Notes: generated by a model from the letters alone, not told the origin. A stretch of 64,000 bases of DNA from an uncultured Acetatifactor sp. (GCA_910589035.1 CAJUSI010000048.1:58923-122922), one strand, 5' to 3'; positions 39,865 through 49,468 are shown, numbered from the stretch's first letter. Numbers and translations are program-made.

Positions 39865-41427
39865 ATGTACCAGGCTGTTATTGTGGATGATAATCCCTTA
39901 ATGATAGAAGATATCAGAAATTCCATCGACTGGGCGGCACATGATTTTGAGATTTGTTTTTCCTCCGTGAACCCGTTGGAGGTTCTTACCTATTTGGAAC
40001 ATAATCCGGCAGATCTGATGATTACCGATATATCCATGCCGCAGATGAACGGTCTTGAGTTAATTGAGCGCGTGCGCAAGATTAATCCCCTGACCGCTGT
40101 TTTGGTGCTCTCTGCCAAAAAGGATTTTGAATCCGTGCGCTCCGCCATGCGGCAGGGCGCCGAGAATTATTTATTAAAGCCTCTGAATCCGGAGGAGCTT
40201 GCCGAATCCGTCGGTCAGATTGCCGCCCATATCCATGAGCGCTCTCTCGTCTATGATGCATACGGCTGCAATATGCTCAGCTATCGGAGCCTTTTTGTGG
40301 AAGGCTGGCTGAAAGCTTCCTTAAGCAGGGAGGATTTCATTTACCGCGCCCGAATCCTTGGAATCAATCTTGAAATGGACAATTACACCGTCGTCTGCTT
40401 TTCTGCCCCCCCTGACGCTATGCCAGGGAAAGAAAATATGTCCAGGCTTTTTGACTATCTCCTGTCCTTCTTTGTAGGGCATTTTATCTGTCACTTCTGC
40501 TTTGAGAGTCCGTCCAATCTGACATGTATTCTCTGCAGTGTGGACGGAAGCCGCCTGTCGGAAGAGTTCATCGCCCGGATGGAGCATGCCCGGATGATTC
40601 TGAAAATGCCCTTTTTCACTGCCGTGGGCAGCACGGTGGACAATTACAGGGATGTGGCCGTCAGTTATCAGAATGCCTCTGAATGCCTGTTTCTGCAGTA
40701 CACTCCCATCAGGGGAATCCTGTTTGATGAGATGATCCTGCCCCTGTCCCTCCATGGCATTATTGAACAGGATTACAGCGAATTGAACGAAGCCGCCTAC
40801 CTGACGCAGCTTGACCGTCTGATGAATTCCGTTCCGGTTCGCCAGCGCATTTCCTGTCTTCTGAATATTTTAAAATTCGGCTTTCAGCAGGCTTCGGCCG
40901 GCCGAATGCCGAGCGAAAATCTTGCAGATATCCTGGGAAAGCTTTTCTTCTATCAGGATGATCTGCCGCTGATGCTGCAGTATATTCATGAGTATGTGCA
41001 TATCTGCTGCGAAATCTACACGGACAAGAAGGAATATCCTTCGGCTTCTTACCCGGCTGTGGACGCTGTCATCAACGCCATCCGGGAATCTCCCGATAAG
41101 GATATCTCCTTAAAGACCCTTGCGGCCAGGATGAATATACATCCCTCCTACCTGGGAAGTATTTTTCATCAGCAGACGGGTTATTATTTCAATGATTACT
41201 TAAATGAGGAGCGCCTGAAGCAGGCTGTCGCGCTGATTGAAACCACGGATTTGAAGCTGAAGGATATTGTGGGCCGGGTGGGCTTCTCCAGCCAGACTTA
41301 TTTCAACCGGCAGTTCAAGAGCCGCTATGGAATGACTCCCAATGTCTACCGCAGGGAACTGCGGATGAAGACCCTGACCTCCCCCCGCTCCGGCAGCGCC
41401 TTCCGCACGCCTTCGAAGTCTACTTAA
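39865..41427 (+). CDS. YesN-type response regulator with AraC DNA-binding domain (520 aa)
   Basis: Residues 1-125 are a receiver domain: VDDNPL with Asp8/Asp9, phosphorylation site Asp55 in LMITDISMPQMNG, and the conserved lysine in LVLSAKKDF. A long middle region (about 130-410) has no recognised domain, and residues about 415-515 are two AraC-type helix-turn-helix motifs (ISLKTLAARMNIHPSYLGSIF; KDIVGRVGFSSQTYFNRQFK). In Firmicutes such regulators are paired with YesM-type kinases and control LplABC-type importers. No kinase gene is in the window, so it is an orphan here. Base composition is more A+T-rich than the neighbours. Confidence 0.93.
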   Translation: MYQAVIVDDNPLMIEDIRNSIDWAAHDFEICFSSVNPLEVLTYLEHNPADLMITDISMPQMNGLELIERVRKINPLTAVLVLSAKKDFESVRSAMRQGAENYLLKPLNPEELAESVGQIAAHIHERSLVYDAYGCNMLSYRSLFVEGWLKASLSREDFIYRARILGINLEMDNYTVVCFSAPPDAMPGKENMSRLFDYLLSFFVGHFICHFCFESPSNLTCILCSVDGSRLSEEFIARMEHARMILKMPFFTAVGSTVDNYRDVAVSYQNASECLFLQYTPIRGILFDEMILPLSLHGIIEQDYSELNEAAYLTQLDRLMNSVPVRQRISCLLNILKFGFQQASAGRMPSENLADILGKLFFYQDDLPLMLQYIHEYVHICCEIYTDKKEYPSASYPAVDAVINAIRESPDKDISLKTLAARMNIHPSYLGSIFHQQTGYYFNDYLNEERLKQAVALIETTDLKLKDIVGRVGFSSQTYFNRQFKSRYGMTPNVYRRELRMKTLTSPRSGSAFRTPSKST

Positions 41428-41641
41428 AGGATGCAAGTCCGATGGAGGAATAGCGGAGCATGCATTATGCCCCTGGCAGAGCTGCGGAGAACGAGGTGCA
41501 GCCTGGCAGACGAAAGTATACTAATGCCATTTTCCCGCATAGTTTCAGTGACTATTGGCATCCGCTATTGTCACATTCCATTTCTCTGTCAGGATTCCTT
41601 CTTCTTTCAGGCGCTTAGCAGCAAGTTCCGGCTTGTTCAGG

Positions 41642-42802
41642 TCAGGTGTTGCTCAAGAGACACACCGCCTCCACCGACTCCGTGAAAGGGAACATGTCAA
41701 CGGCAGCGCATCTTTTTACCTGATAGCCCTTTTTCGCAAGGATCTTCAGATCCCGTACCAGGGTCTCCGGATTGCAGGAGATATATACAATCCGTTTCGG
41801 TGCGATCTTACCCGCCGCATTCAGAAAGGCCTCGCTGCTGCCGCTCCTTGGCGGATCCATAAAGAGCAGGTCCAGCTTTGCTCCCTGCTGCGCCATCTCC
41901 AGCAGAAAATCCCCCGCATCATGCTGATAAAACCGGATATTGGAGATCCCGTTCCGCTTTGCATTGCTCACGGCGTCGCGGACGGCATCCTTATTCAGTT
42001 CCACCCCCATGACCTCCCCGGCGCGGGCGCTGGCAATCATGCCGATGGTGCCCGTGCCGCAGTAAGCGTCCAGCACCGTCTCCTTCCCGGTCAGCCCGGC
42101 GTACTCCATGGCCTTGTGATAGAGCTTCTCCGTCTGGACAGGGTTGATCTGGTAGAAGGATTTGGGCGAAATCCGGAATGTCCGCCCGCATAATTCATCC
42201 TCGATATATCCCTTTCCGTATATGACCTGCTGCTTCTCTCCCAGAACCATGCTGGTATCCCGGTCATTGACATTAACCACTATGGTGGTGATCTCGGGAT
42301 GAAGCTTTAAGAGCGCTTTGACGAAATTATTCTTGGATGGCATGATGGGGGAGCCCAGCACCAGCACCACCATAATCTGCCCCGTGGCATGTCCGGTGCG
42401 GACCAGTACATGGCGCAGCAGGCCGTATCCGGTATCCTCGTGGTAGGGGCGGATTTTAAAAGATTTCAGGAGTCCCCGTATGGATACAATAATCTGGTCT
42501 GCCTTCTGGTTTTCGATGAGACAGCTGTCCACCGGGACAATGCGGTGGCTTTTCTCCTCATAAATACCGGAAATGGCATTATGCCTTCTGTCCTCCCCGA
42601 AGGCCGCATGCACCTTATTGCGGTAATGAGTCGGCTCTTCCATGGCGATGATGGGTTCCGGCCTGCAGAAGGGCTCCATAAGCCTGCGGAACCGGGTGCT
42701 TTTCGCCTCCAGCTGCTCTTTATAACCGATATTAATCCACTTGCATCCCCCACACCTGGCGGACACCGGGCATAGCTTCTGACTGTCTTCCTTTTTTGCC
42801 AT
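41642..42802 (-). CDS. rlmD: 23S rRNA (uracil-C5)-methyltransferase RlmD/RlmCD (386 aa)
   Basis: A TrmA/RlmD family RNA methyltransferase that makes 5-methyluridine in 23S rRNA. Cys11, Cys17, Cys20 and Cys94 match the four ligands of the family's 4Fe-4S cluster. The SAM-binding domain has VLDAYCGTGTIGM and MGVELNKDAV, DPPRSG follows, and the catalytic cysteine lies in IVYISCNPETLVRDL. The TRAM domain found in some members is absent, so this is the short form. The gene is convergent with the response regulator and separate from the glycan locus. Confidence 0.93.
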   Translation of the reverse strand: MAKKEDSQKLCPVSARCGGCKWINIGYKEQLEAKSTRFRRLMEPFCRPEPIIAMEEPTHYRNKVHAAFGEDRRHNAISGIYEEKSHRIVPVDSCLIENQKADQIIVSIRGLLKSFKIRPYHEDTGYGLLRHVLVRTGHATGQIMVVLVLGSPIMPSKNNFVKALLKLHPEITTIVVNVNDRDTSMVLGEKQQVIYGKGYIEDELCGRTFRISPKSFYQINPVQTEKLYHKAMEYAGLTGKETVLDAYCGTGTIGMIASARAGEVMGVELNKDAVRDAVSNAKRNGISNIRFYQHDAGDFLLEMAQQGAKLDLLFMDPPRSGSSEAFLNAAGKIAPKRIVYISCNPETLVRDLKILAKKGYQVKRCAAVDMFPFTESVEAVCLLSNT

Positions 42803-42907
42803 ATGTTTTCTCCTGTTTTTTTGTTCCGTCTCTCTGTTTCAGCTCCGCAAGGGAATCCCGATGCTGTACTTTTCTATCCATGTTTCCCGGCGGCGCCTTC
42901 TCATTTG

Positions 42908-42990
42908 AGCCGTTTCCGGTCCATGATGCCTGGCTGCCGACTGCATTTCAGCCGTTTCCGGTCCATAGTGCCTGGCTGCCGGCTGCATTT
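42908..42990. repeat. Direct repeat of 41 bp, two copies
   Basis: 42908-42948 and 42950-42990 both run from AGCCGTTTCCGGTCCAT to GGCTGCCG or GGCTGCCGG and CTGCATTT, differing at three positions or so. They lie upstream of rlmD in the 42803-43106 gap, where no gene is credible. Confidence 0.7.
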
Positions 42991-43106
42991 CACCGGGTAA
43001 ATCCGTCTCGAGGCTGCCTCCCTGTTTTCGCCATGGAGCAGAAGCCGCATCCCGTTTTCCTTCACGGTCAGCCGCCATGCCCCTCGCTGAAAAATACGGA
43101 TATGAC

Positions 43107-43133
43107 AAAAGCACCGAATAAATCGGTGCTTTC
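43107..43133 (-). terminator. Intrinsic terminator downstream of tRNA-Pro
   Basis: AAAGCACCGA (43108-43117) pairs perfectly with TCGGTGCTTT (43123-43132) around a 5-nt loop. On the minus strand the stem is followed by TTTTG, seven bases or so past the tRNA 3' end, as expected for a short tRNA transcript. Confidence 0.85.
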
Positions 43134-43139
43134 CTGTAT

Positions 43140-43213
43140 CGGAGTGGCGGGATTCGAACTCGCGACCTCCGCCTCCCTAAGACGGCGCTCTAACCAAGCT
43201 GAGCCACACCCCG
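43140..43213 (-). tRNA. tRNA-Pro (anticodon AGG)
   Basis: The 74-nt minus-strand sequence folds as a cloverleaf: acceptor CGGGGTG with CACTCCG (one G-U pair), D arm GCTC/GAGC with GG in the loop, anticodon arm CCGTC/GGCGG with loop TTAGGGA, variable AGGTC, and T arm around TTCGAAT. The anticodon is AGG, reading CCU, uncommon for bacterial proline tRNAs and requiring inosine or unmodified A at position 34 to read other codons. The T stem (GCGAG/CCCGC) contains one A-C mismatch. CCA is not encoded. Confidence 0.93.
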
Positions 43214-43226
43214 TAACACATGTATT

Positions 43227-43255
43227 ATTATAACGGGTTACGGGGAAAAATGCAA
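43227..43255 (-). promoter_or_regulatory. tRNA-Pro promoter
   Basis: TTGCAT (43255-43250) and a perfect TATAAT (43232-43227) are separated by 17 bp on the minus strand. Transcription would start about 7 bases before the tRNA 5' end at 43213. Confidence 0.85.
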
Positions 43256-43308
43256 CTGTTTTTTTATAAAAATTACAAATTTTTTGAAATTTTTGAAAAG
43301 AATGCACT

Positions 43309-44760
43309 TCAGGCATCCTTCCTCTCCAGCAGTCTCACCAGGTATTCCCATACCCTTTTCACGGAAGGGATGTTCAATGTCTCCTCCGTGGTATGAATGG
43401 CATTCATCCTGGGCCCTATGGATACGCAGTCCAGATTCCTGATCTTGCTTCCCAGAATGCCGCACTCCAGTCCCGCATGGATGGCCTCCACCTTCGGAGC
43501 AGCGCCGTACATTTCCTCATACAGCGCCGCCATCTTATCCCGCAGAGGGGAATCCTTGCGGTATTTCCAGCCCGGATAGTCGCCCGTGACCGTATTGCTC
43601 CCGCCGGCAAGCGCGGTTACCGCCCCAAGTCTGTCGATCAATGCGTATTTTGCGCTTTCCACACTGCTGCGGACGGAGAACTCCGCCAGCAAAGCGCCGT
43701 CCTCGTATTTCAGAATCCCCAGGTTCAGAGAGGTCTCCACCAGCCCCGGCATATCCGCACTCATGGACTGTACGCCGCCCGGCAAGGCGATCAAAAAGGC
43801 CGCAGCCCTCCTGGTATCCTCCGCCGTCACGCAGATACAGGTCCCCTGCCCAGGCCGGCCCGTCCTGATGCGGAATCCGCCGTCCCTGGTGGCCAGCTCT
43901 CCCTGCACCTGCTCTTCCACCGCCCTCAGGATGGTTTCAAATTCCTCCATATCCTTTTCCTCCAGCATAAGAAGCGCCCCGGCTTCCCTGGGAATGGCAT
44001 TGTCCGCAAGCCCTCCCTCCATTTTACATAAGGATACGGGCAGCTTCTCCGTCAGAGCGTACAGAAGCCGTCCCAACAGACAGTTGGCATTTCCTCTCTC
44101 CTTGTGGATCTCCGCTCCGGAATGCCCTCCCTGCAGGCCTTCCACGAACACTTCCGCCATCAGGCCTTCGCGTGCTTCGGTATGCAGGGGCAGACGGCAT
44201 TTCACCCTGGCGCCGCCTGCACAGCTTACCGTAAAGATCCCCTCCTCCTCGGAATCCAGATTAATCATACGGCTGCCGGTCAGCATGGAAAGGTCGATTC
44301 CCCTGGCTCCATCCATGCCCACTTCTTCATCCACCGTGATCACCACCTCCAGGCGGGGATGTCTGAGTGTGTCGTCGTCCAGAAGTGCCAGGGAGTACGC
44401 CACAGCGATACCGTCGTCCCCGCCCAGGCTGGTTCCCTCCGCATAGATTTCATCCCCCCGGACGGCCACCCGCAGCCCCTGATTCTTCATATCGATATCA
44501 CAGTCCGGCTTTTTCACCGCCACCATATCCATATGCCCCTGAAGGATGACCGCCGGTTCCTCTTCATAGCCGGGCGACGCCTCCTTCACCATCACAATAT
44601 TCTTCAGATCATCCTGAATGTAAAAAAGCCCTCTTTCCTTCGCGAAATCTGCCAGATAATCGCTGATCCGCTCCACATTTCCCGAGCCATGGGGAATTTT
44701 GGTAATCTCCTCAAAAAAATAAAATACCCTCTTCGGCTCCAAATCTGATAAAACGCCCAT
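43309..44760 (-). CDS. pepD: Aminoacyl-histidine dipeptidase PepD, M20 family (483 aa)
   Basis: A cytoplasmic zinc peptidase that splits Xaa-His dipeptides. Metal and catalytic motifs are in order: LQGHMDMV with His76, GTSLGGDDGIAVAY, VDEEVGMDGARG, INLDSEEEG, and a histidine near the C-terminus in RMNAIHTTEETL. Length matches the family. A promoter-like TGTACA-17-TAAAAT on the minus strand lies at 44858-44830. It precedes the tRNA gene on the same strand but is separated from it by the tRNA promoter. Housekeeping role, no link to the glycan locus. Confidence 0.95.
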   Translation of the reverse strand: MGVLSDLEPKRVFYFFEEITKIPHGSGNVERISDYLADFAKERGLFYIQDDLKNIVMVKEASPGYEEEPAVILQGHMDMVAVKKPDCDIDMKNQGLRVAVRGDEIYAEGTSLGGDDGIAVAYSLALLDDDTLRHPRLEVVITVDEEVGMDGARGIDLSMLTGSRMINLDSEEEGIFTVSCAGGARVKCRLPLHTEAREGLMAEVFVEGLQGGHSGAEIHKERGNANCLLGRLLYALTEKLPVSLCKMEGGLADNAIPREAGALLMLEEKDMEEFETILRAVEEQVQGELATRDGGFRIRTGRPGQGTCICVTAEDTRRAAAFLIALPGGVQSMSADMPGLVETSLNLGILKYEDGALLAEFSVRSSVESAKYALIDRLGAVTALAGGSNTVTGDYPGWKYRKDSPLRDKMAALYEEMYGAAPKVEAIHAGLECGILGSKIRNLDCVSIGPRMNAIHTTEETLNIPSVKRVWEYLVRLLERKDA

Positions 44761-44829
44761 TTTAACCTCCCATCTCCAATCTGATAGAACACCACAGTCG
44801 ATTTTTATCTATCCTTCTGATTTTTACCT

Positions 44830-44858
44830 ATTTTACTCCATTTCAGCCGGCGTGTACA
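44830..44858 (-). promoter_or_regulatory. Candidate promoter of pepD
   Basis: TGTACA (44858-44853), 17 bp, then TAAAAT (44835-44830) on the minus strand, about 70 bp before the ATG at 44760. Confidence 0.4.
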
Positions 44859-44987
44859 TCCTTTTTCTGAATTTTCATCCCCTCTCTACAGTCGATGAAA
44901 ACAACGGGATAACCCTATCCAACCGTCTCCACGGCAGTGAGGGCAGCCCCTTCCGCTCATGTGTACCCGTCCTTTCCGAGCCTCTTG

Positions 44988-45608
44988 TTACCGTCCGTCA
45001 CCATTCCAGTCCACATCATATTCTCTCTCTATCGTGAAATGATTTAGAAGATCATTCTGCTGGCTGAATTGGAAGCTGTAATTATACTCTTTTCCATACA
45101 TCATCATCATATAATCATAAATGCTGAAATCCGGGAACATTTCGTGGGCCTTATCCTGATTGATTTCATTTACAGGCACCCCGTTGAGAGATACAATTCC
45201 CCACTCTTCCGGCTCGCCGCCCATGTAGAATTCCAATCGCGCAATCACAGCATCCCCCATTCGTGCGGCTCTTGTAGTCGCCATGGAGATATGGGCAAAA
45301 GTAGAATCCGTAATCCAGACGGAAGCTCCTGAATAATAAGACATGGCCTCCAGCTCCTCATCCGGATCAATCTCATGCTGTGTTATTTGATTATTGCTGT
45401 CTCTTTCCGACACGGTCACCTTATAGCCTTCATCCAGAAGCGCCTGCACGGTTGTCTCTCCCACCCGTATCTCAATTCCATTTATTGAGACAGGATAAAC
45501 CACCTCCGGCGGTTCTTCCTCTTTGGACGGTTCACTGCCCTGGCCGCATCCTGCCAGAAATGCCAAACTTAACAATACCATCAATCCTGCTGTAATCTTT
45601 TCCTTCAT
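44988..45608 (-). CDS. Small lipoprotein of unknown function (206 aa)
   Basis: The start at 45608 follows AGGAGGGATAAGTTA; the frame to 45713 is an artefact of an open upstream region. A lipoprotein signal peptide ends in LAFLAGC with Cys21, followed by an acidic tether (GSEPSKEEEPP). The mature domain, about 160 residues, includes VSINGIEIRVGETTVQALLDEGY and WGIVSLNGVPVNEI and ends acidic (DVDWNGDGR). I do not recognise a family; similar two-part lipoproteins are frequent in Lachnospiraceae. It lies downstream of NhaC, probably co-transcribed. Confidence 0.75.
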   Translation of the reverse strand: MKEKITAGLMVLLSLAFLAGCGQGSEPSKEEEPPEVVYPVSINGIEIRVGETTVQALLDEGYKVTVSERDSNNQITQHEIDPDEELEAMSYYSGASVWITDSTFAHISMATTRAARMGDAVIARLEFYMGGEPEEWGIVSLNGVPVNEINQDKAHEMFPDFSIYDYMMMMYGKEYNYSFQFSQQNDLLNHFTIEREYDVDWNGDGR

Positions 45609-45713
45609 TAACTTATCCCTCCTGTTATCAATTCCTGTTTTTCTTCTTTTACCCTTCGTGCCGCCAGTGTCTGCAGGATCGCCCTTTGAAAAATCAGGCT
45701 GCTCTTCCGCCAT

Positions 45714-47210
45714 TCACGCTTTCCTCCGCTTCTTCAGACACATAATAACCCGGAATACTATCAGAAGCAAAGCGATGGAGACAGCCAGGGTAATCCAGGG
45801 GTTGCGCACAAAGCCCGCCACCAGGTAGCCTGCAAAGCACACCCCGGCCACCAGCGTGGCATAGGGCAGCTGCGTCTCCACATGGCGCAGATGTTCGCAC
45901 TGAGCCCCCGTGGAGGCCAGAATCGTCGTGTCGGAGATGGGCGAACAATGATCCCCGTACACGGAGCCGGCCAGGGTAGCCCCCAGCGCAGGTATCAGAA
46001 TGGCCGCTCCGCCGTCCCCGGCGCATAGCATGGATACGATGGGAAGAAGGATGCCGAAGGTTCCCCATGCCGTTCCCATGGAAAAGGAAAGAAACGCCGC
46101 CACCGCGAAAATGATTGCAGGCAGAAAGCTGTACGGCAGGTGAACAGATGTCACGAAATTGCTGACAAAAATTCCCGTCCCGATCATCTCCCTGCATACG
46201 CCGCCCAGAACCCAGGCCAGAATCAGAATGGTCAGCGCCGGAATCATGGTCTTAATCCCGTCTATAATCCCCGTCATAAACTCCCGCAGATTCATAATCT
46301 TCCTGGGAATATACAGAACCAGCGCCACCAGCAGGGCAGCAAAGGTTCCCAGGGTAAGCCCCGCCGTTGGATTTTCGCCAATGGCTTCCGTAAAGGGCTT
46401 TCCCTCAAAAAAACCTCCCACATAAGCCATGCCCAGGATTGCGCAGACGATCAGCGTCACCACCGGGAGAATCAGGTCAGCCACGGTTCCCTTCTTCTCC
46501 GCGCTCTCCGCTTCCCCTGGACAGTTCTCCTGCCGCCGGCTTCTAAGCTCCGCTTTCTCCATGGGACCGAAATCAAAATCCGTAATGCTTAAGAAGAACA
46601 CCATAACAATGGTCAGGATCGCATAGAGATTATAGGGTATCGTCCTGACAAAGGCGTTCAGCCCCCCTGCCTCCTCCACCTCCGAGGCCACCGCCACCGC
46701 CCAGCTTGAGATGGGCGCTATAATACAGACCGGCGCCGCCGTGGCATCCAGCAGGTAGGCAAGCTTTTCCCTGGATATTCTGCATTTATCGGTGATGGGG
46801 CGCATGACCGTCCCCACGGTAAGGCAGTTAAACCCGTCGTCCACAAAGATCAAAAGCCCGAGCAGGGCGGTAGCGAGCCTGGCGCTGACCGCTTTTCTGA
46901 TCCGCTTACCTGCCCACCGCCCATAGGCGCCGGAGCCTCCGGATCGGGTCACGATCACCACCAGAGAACCCAGCAGCACCAGAAAGATGATCATATATCC
47001 GTTCTCCCCTATTTTGGCCGCCATCATATCAAATACAAAAGTGACCGCCTGGAGGAGATTTCCCCCTGTCAAAAAGCAGTAAATGCACATTCCCGAAAAA
47101 GCCCCCAGAAACAGGGAGGAATATACCTCCTTGGTAATCAGGGCCAATATAATGGCAATCAGGGGCGGCAGAATGGACATCCACCCCGCCTCTATCATTT
47201 CCAAACCCAT
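45714..47210 (-). CDS. nhaC: Na+/H+ antiporter, NhaC family (498 aa)
   Basis: ATG at 47210 follows GGAGGGAGTACAT. About eleven to twelve membrane segments and the NhaC-type sequences FVDDGFNCLTVGTVM, APISSWAVAV, FSMGTAWGTFGILLPI and AGSVYGDHCSPISDTTILAS mark the family, which exchanges sodium (or an organic substrate such as malate or arginine in some members) for protons. A cytoplasmic loop at about 225-245 is charged and variable. It follows GH51 by 143 bp; a link to arabinose use is not evident. Confidence 0.92.
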   Translation of the reverse strand: MGLEMIEAGWMSILPPLIAIILALITKEVYSSLFLGAFSGMCIYCFLTGGNLLQAVTFVFDMMAAKIGENGYMIIFLVLLGSLVVIVTRSGGSGAYGRWAGKRIRKAVSARLATALLGLLIFVDDGFNCLTVGTVMRPITDKCRISREKLAYLLDATAAPVCIIAPISSWAVAVASEVEEAGGLNAFVRTIPYNLYAILTIVMVFFLSITDFDFGPMEKAELRSRRQENCPGEAESAEKKGTVADLILPVVTLIVCAILGMAYVGGFFEGKPFTEAIGENPTAGLTLGTFAALLVALVLYIPRKIMNLREFMTGIIDGIKTMIPALTILILAWVLGGVCREMIGTGIFVSNFVTSVHLPYSFLPAIIFAVAAFLSFSMGTAWGTFGILLPIVSMLCAGDGGAAILIPALGATLAGSVYGDHCSPISDTTILASTGAQCEHLRHVETQLPYATLVAGVCFAGYLVAGFVRNPWITLAVSIALLLIVFRVIMCLKKRRKA

Positions 47211-47353
47211 ATGTACTCCCTCCTTACCTGTTTTGATACTTCTGCGGAGGCATCTTTCCCGGCTTTTCTTCCCGGCTCCTCTGCGAAGAAATACTTTCCG
47301 GCTTTTCCCTGCCCGTAAGCCTCCCTGCAGGAATCACATACTTTCCGCAGGTA

Positions 47354-49318
47354 TTAACCTGCGTTTCTGCCGATTCTGAGTACCATAAAGGACAGGGGCG
47401 GCAGTACAATGCACGCCGGTTCCGCGAATTCCCTTTCCCGGGGAGCGATCTTTTCCGGATCCCCAATGCTGTTGTACGCATTCTTCTCCTCCCCGGTCAG
47501 GACCATGGCCCGCAGTCCGCGCGCCCTCTTCCATCCTTCCGGAAGCTCCAGTTCCATACGGCGCTCCTCCTCCCGGGAATTGATAACCTTCAGAATGATT
47601 TCGCCCGTTTCCCTGCAGAGGGATGCCGAGTGATAGATTCCGTCTTCCTTTTCCCCTGCACAGGTCTCCAGAACCGCATCCCCCATATTGCAGGCATACA
47701 TTTGCTGCACATAATAGCTGGGGCTTCCATAGCATGCTTTCCCGTCAAACCAGATCATATCCGGTGACCATTGGCTATACCCCAGCCTGGCGAACAAGGG
47801 CGCATAGGAGGCAAGATAAACCACATCCGCATTTCTCTCAACCCCGGTGAGAAAAGCAGCCTCCGCAAGAGCTCCCTCCAGCGTATTGGCCTGGGGCATA
47901 TTAAATCCGCTTGCGGGATGGGCGGCGTATTCCCCCGAAAAGACCTTTACCGCTCTGGAATATTCATCATAAAAATCCGCATGCTCATACAGCCACTCCG
48001 GCTTTACATAGTAATGCTCATCCACCGCGTAGACGAAATTCTCCCTGTCCTCATGGGCATGGTAGAATTCCCAGGCCTTTGTATACCGCCCGGAAGTGAC
48101 GTCCGGCCCCGCGGAACCGATCAGCCGGATCTCCGGGGCAAATTTATGTATGGTCTCTTCAAAAATCTCATATCTCTCGAAAAAGTCCGCTTTTTCCGTC
48201 TGCCACTGTTCATTTCCGATCCCCAGCAGTTCCAGGCCAAAGGGCTCTTCATGCCCCATCTGCGCACGGACATGTCCCCAGCGGGTATCCGGAGCCCCGT
48301 TTGCAAATTCGATCAGATCCAGGGCATCCTGCAGGAATTCATTAAATTCAGGGCTGTCCACAGCCACTATCTCGTGGGACTGGTACTGGCAGGCAAAGCC
48401 CACGTTCAGAACGGGCAGCGGTCTGGCCCCAATCAGCTCGCAGAGCAGAAAATATTCATAATATCCCAGCCCCAGAGTCTGGTTATAATGGCTGTATGCG
48501 CTCTCATACTGATTTTCCTCACTGTTGCCGTGCACCGCCCAGCGGTTCCAGTTGTTCCTCCTGGCCCAGACGGGCTTTAAGCCGTCCTTAAAGCGGTAGC
48601 GGTTTTCCAGAGTATTGCCCTCCACGATGCATCCCCCGGGAAAGCGAAGGAAACCGGGGTGAAGGTTCTTCAGCATATCAAAGAGATCTCTTCGGAAAAT
48701 CCCGCAGACAGCGTCCCCCGGAATCAGGGAGACATAATCCAGCTCCACGATTCCGGGACAGGACAGGCACAGTGCAAATACTCCCCGCTCCAAATCCTCC
48801 TCAGCTTTCATCACCGCGTCATATCTGCGGAAATGGCTGCTGGTTTCCTCCGTCCCCTGGCATGCCCCGATATCCGCCCGGGCATACCGCACCCCGTCCT
48901 TTTCCACAAGCGCGGTAAAATCCCCTTCGAATCTCACGCAGCGCGCCCAGAATGTAAGCTTATATTCCATCCCTTTCTTTAAGTATATGCCGTCGTAGGC
49001 CTTATTCTGCATCCCTTCCCCCGGGCAGAATGTCTGCAGACGCATATAATGGGGATTTTCCCGGCTGTGAGGGCTGCCCATGGCACAGCGCATCGCTGCC
49101 CCTGCTCCCTCCGGATAGGCGCTCCAGGCGTATCCCCCGTCATATTCCGTCTGATAGTCCCCGGCATCCCCCGTGGCCTTCAGGAACTCAAAAGAGCGGT
49201 TTTCCAGCATCTCGGCGTACAGCCCGCCGTCCGCCGCATAGTTGATATCCTCAAAGAAGAGCCCTATCATTCCCTTCTGTATTTCGGCCTTTTCCCTGTC
49301 CATAATTCCAAGTCTCAT
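47354..49318 (-). CDS. GH51 alpha-L-arabinofuranosidase (654 aa)
   Basis: The start at 49318 follows AAAGGTGTGTAT. A beta domain and carbohydrate-binding-like region (about 80-200) precede the TIM barrel: FLRFPGGCIVEGNTLENRY, the acid/base glutamate in LELLGIGNEQWQ, DEHYYVKPEW and the nucleophile glutamate in VKVFSGEYAAH, then a C-terminal beta domain with ILKVINSREEERR. No signal peptide, so it releases arabinose from imported arabinan or rhamnogalacturonan I fragments in the cytoplasm. It belongs with GH105 and CE8 in a second pectin cluster. Confidence 0.93.
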   Translation of the reverse strand: MRLGIMDREKAEIQKGMIGLFFEDINYAADGGLYAEMLENRSFEFLKATGDAGDYQTEYDGGYAWSAYPEGAGAAMRCAMGSPHSRENPHYMRLQTFCPGEGMQNKAYDGIYLKKGMEYKLTFWARCVRFEGDFTALVEKDGVRYARADIGACQGTEETSSHFRRYDAVMKAEEDLERGVFALCLSCPGIVELDYVSLIPGDAVCGIFRRDLFDMLKNLHPGFLRFPGGCIVEGNTLENRYRFKDGLKPVWARRNNWNRWAVHGNSEENQYESAYSHYNQTLGLGYYEYFLLCELIGARPLPVLNVGFACQYQSHEIVAVDSPEFNEFLQDALDLIEFANGAPDTRWGHVRAQMGHEEPFGLELLGIGNEQWQTEKADFFERYEIFEETIHKFAPEIRLIGSAGPDVTSGRYTKAWEFYHAHEDRENFVYAVDEHYYVKPEWLYEHADFYDEYSRAVKVFSGEYAAHPASGFNMPQANTLEGALAEAAFLTGVERNADVVYLASYAPLFARLGYSQWSPDMIWFDGKACYGSPSYYVQQMYACNMGDAVLETCAGEKEDGIYHSASLCRETGEIILKVINSREEERRMELELPEGWKRARGLRAMVLTGEEKNAYNSIGDPEKIAPREREFAEPACIVLPPLSFMVLRIGRNAG

Positions 49319-49468
49319 ATACACACCTTTCTGTCCGTATTTCCCGCAGAACCCGGACGGACATTCCTCCGCCCTTCCGCTTCCGTTTTCAGCTTTCCTT
49401 CGCTGAGGCAACCCGCATACGGACTCCTGCTCTGCCCAAAATCCATCTCAGGATTTCCATGTAAGCGC

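Noticed and set aside
42839..43114. 91-residue minus-strand frame with repeated AARHYGPETA-type units
   Set aside because: Product of the 41-bp direct repeat; no binding site or homology, and it runs into the tRNA terminator.
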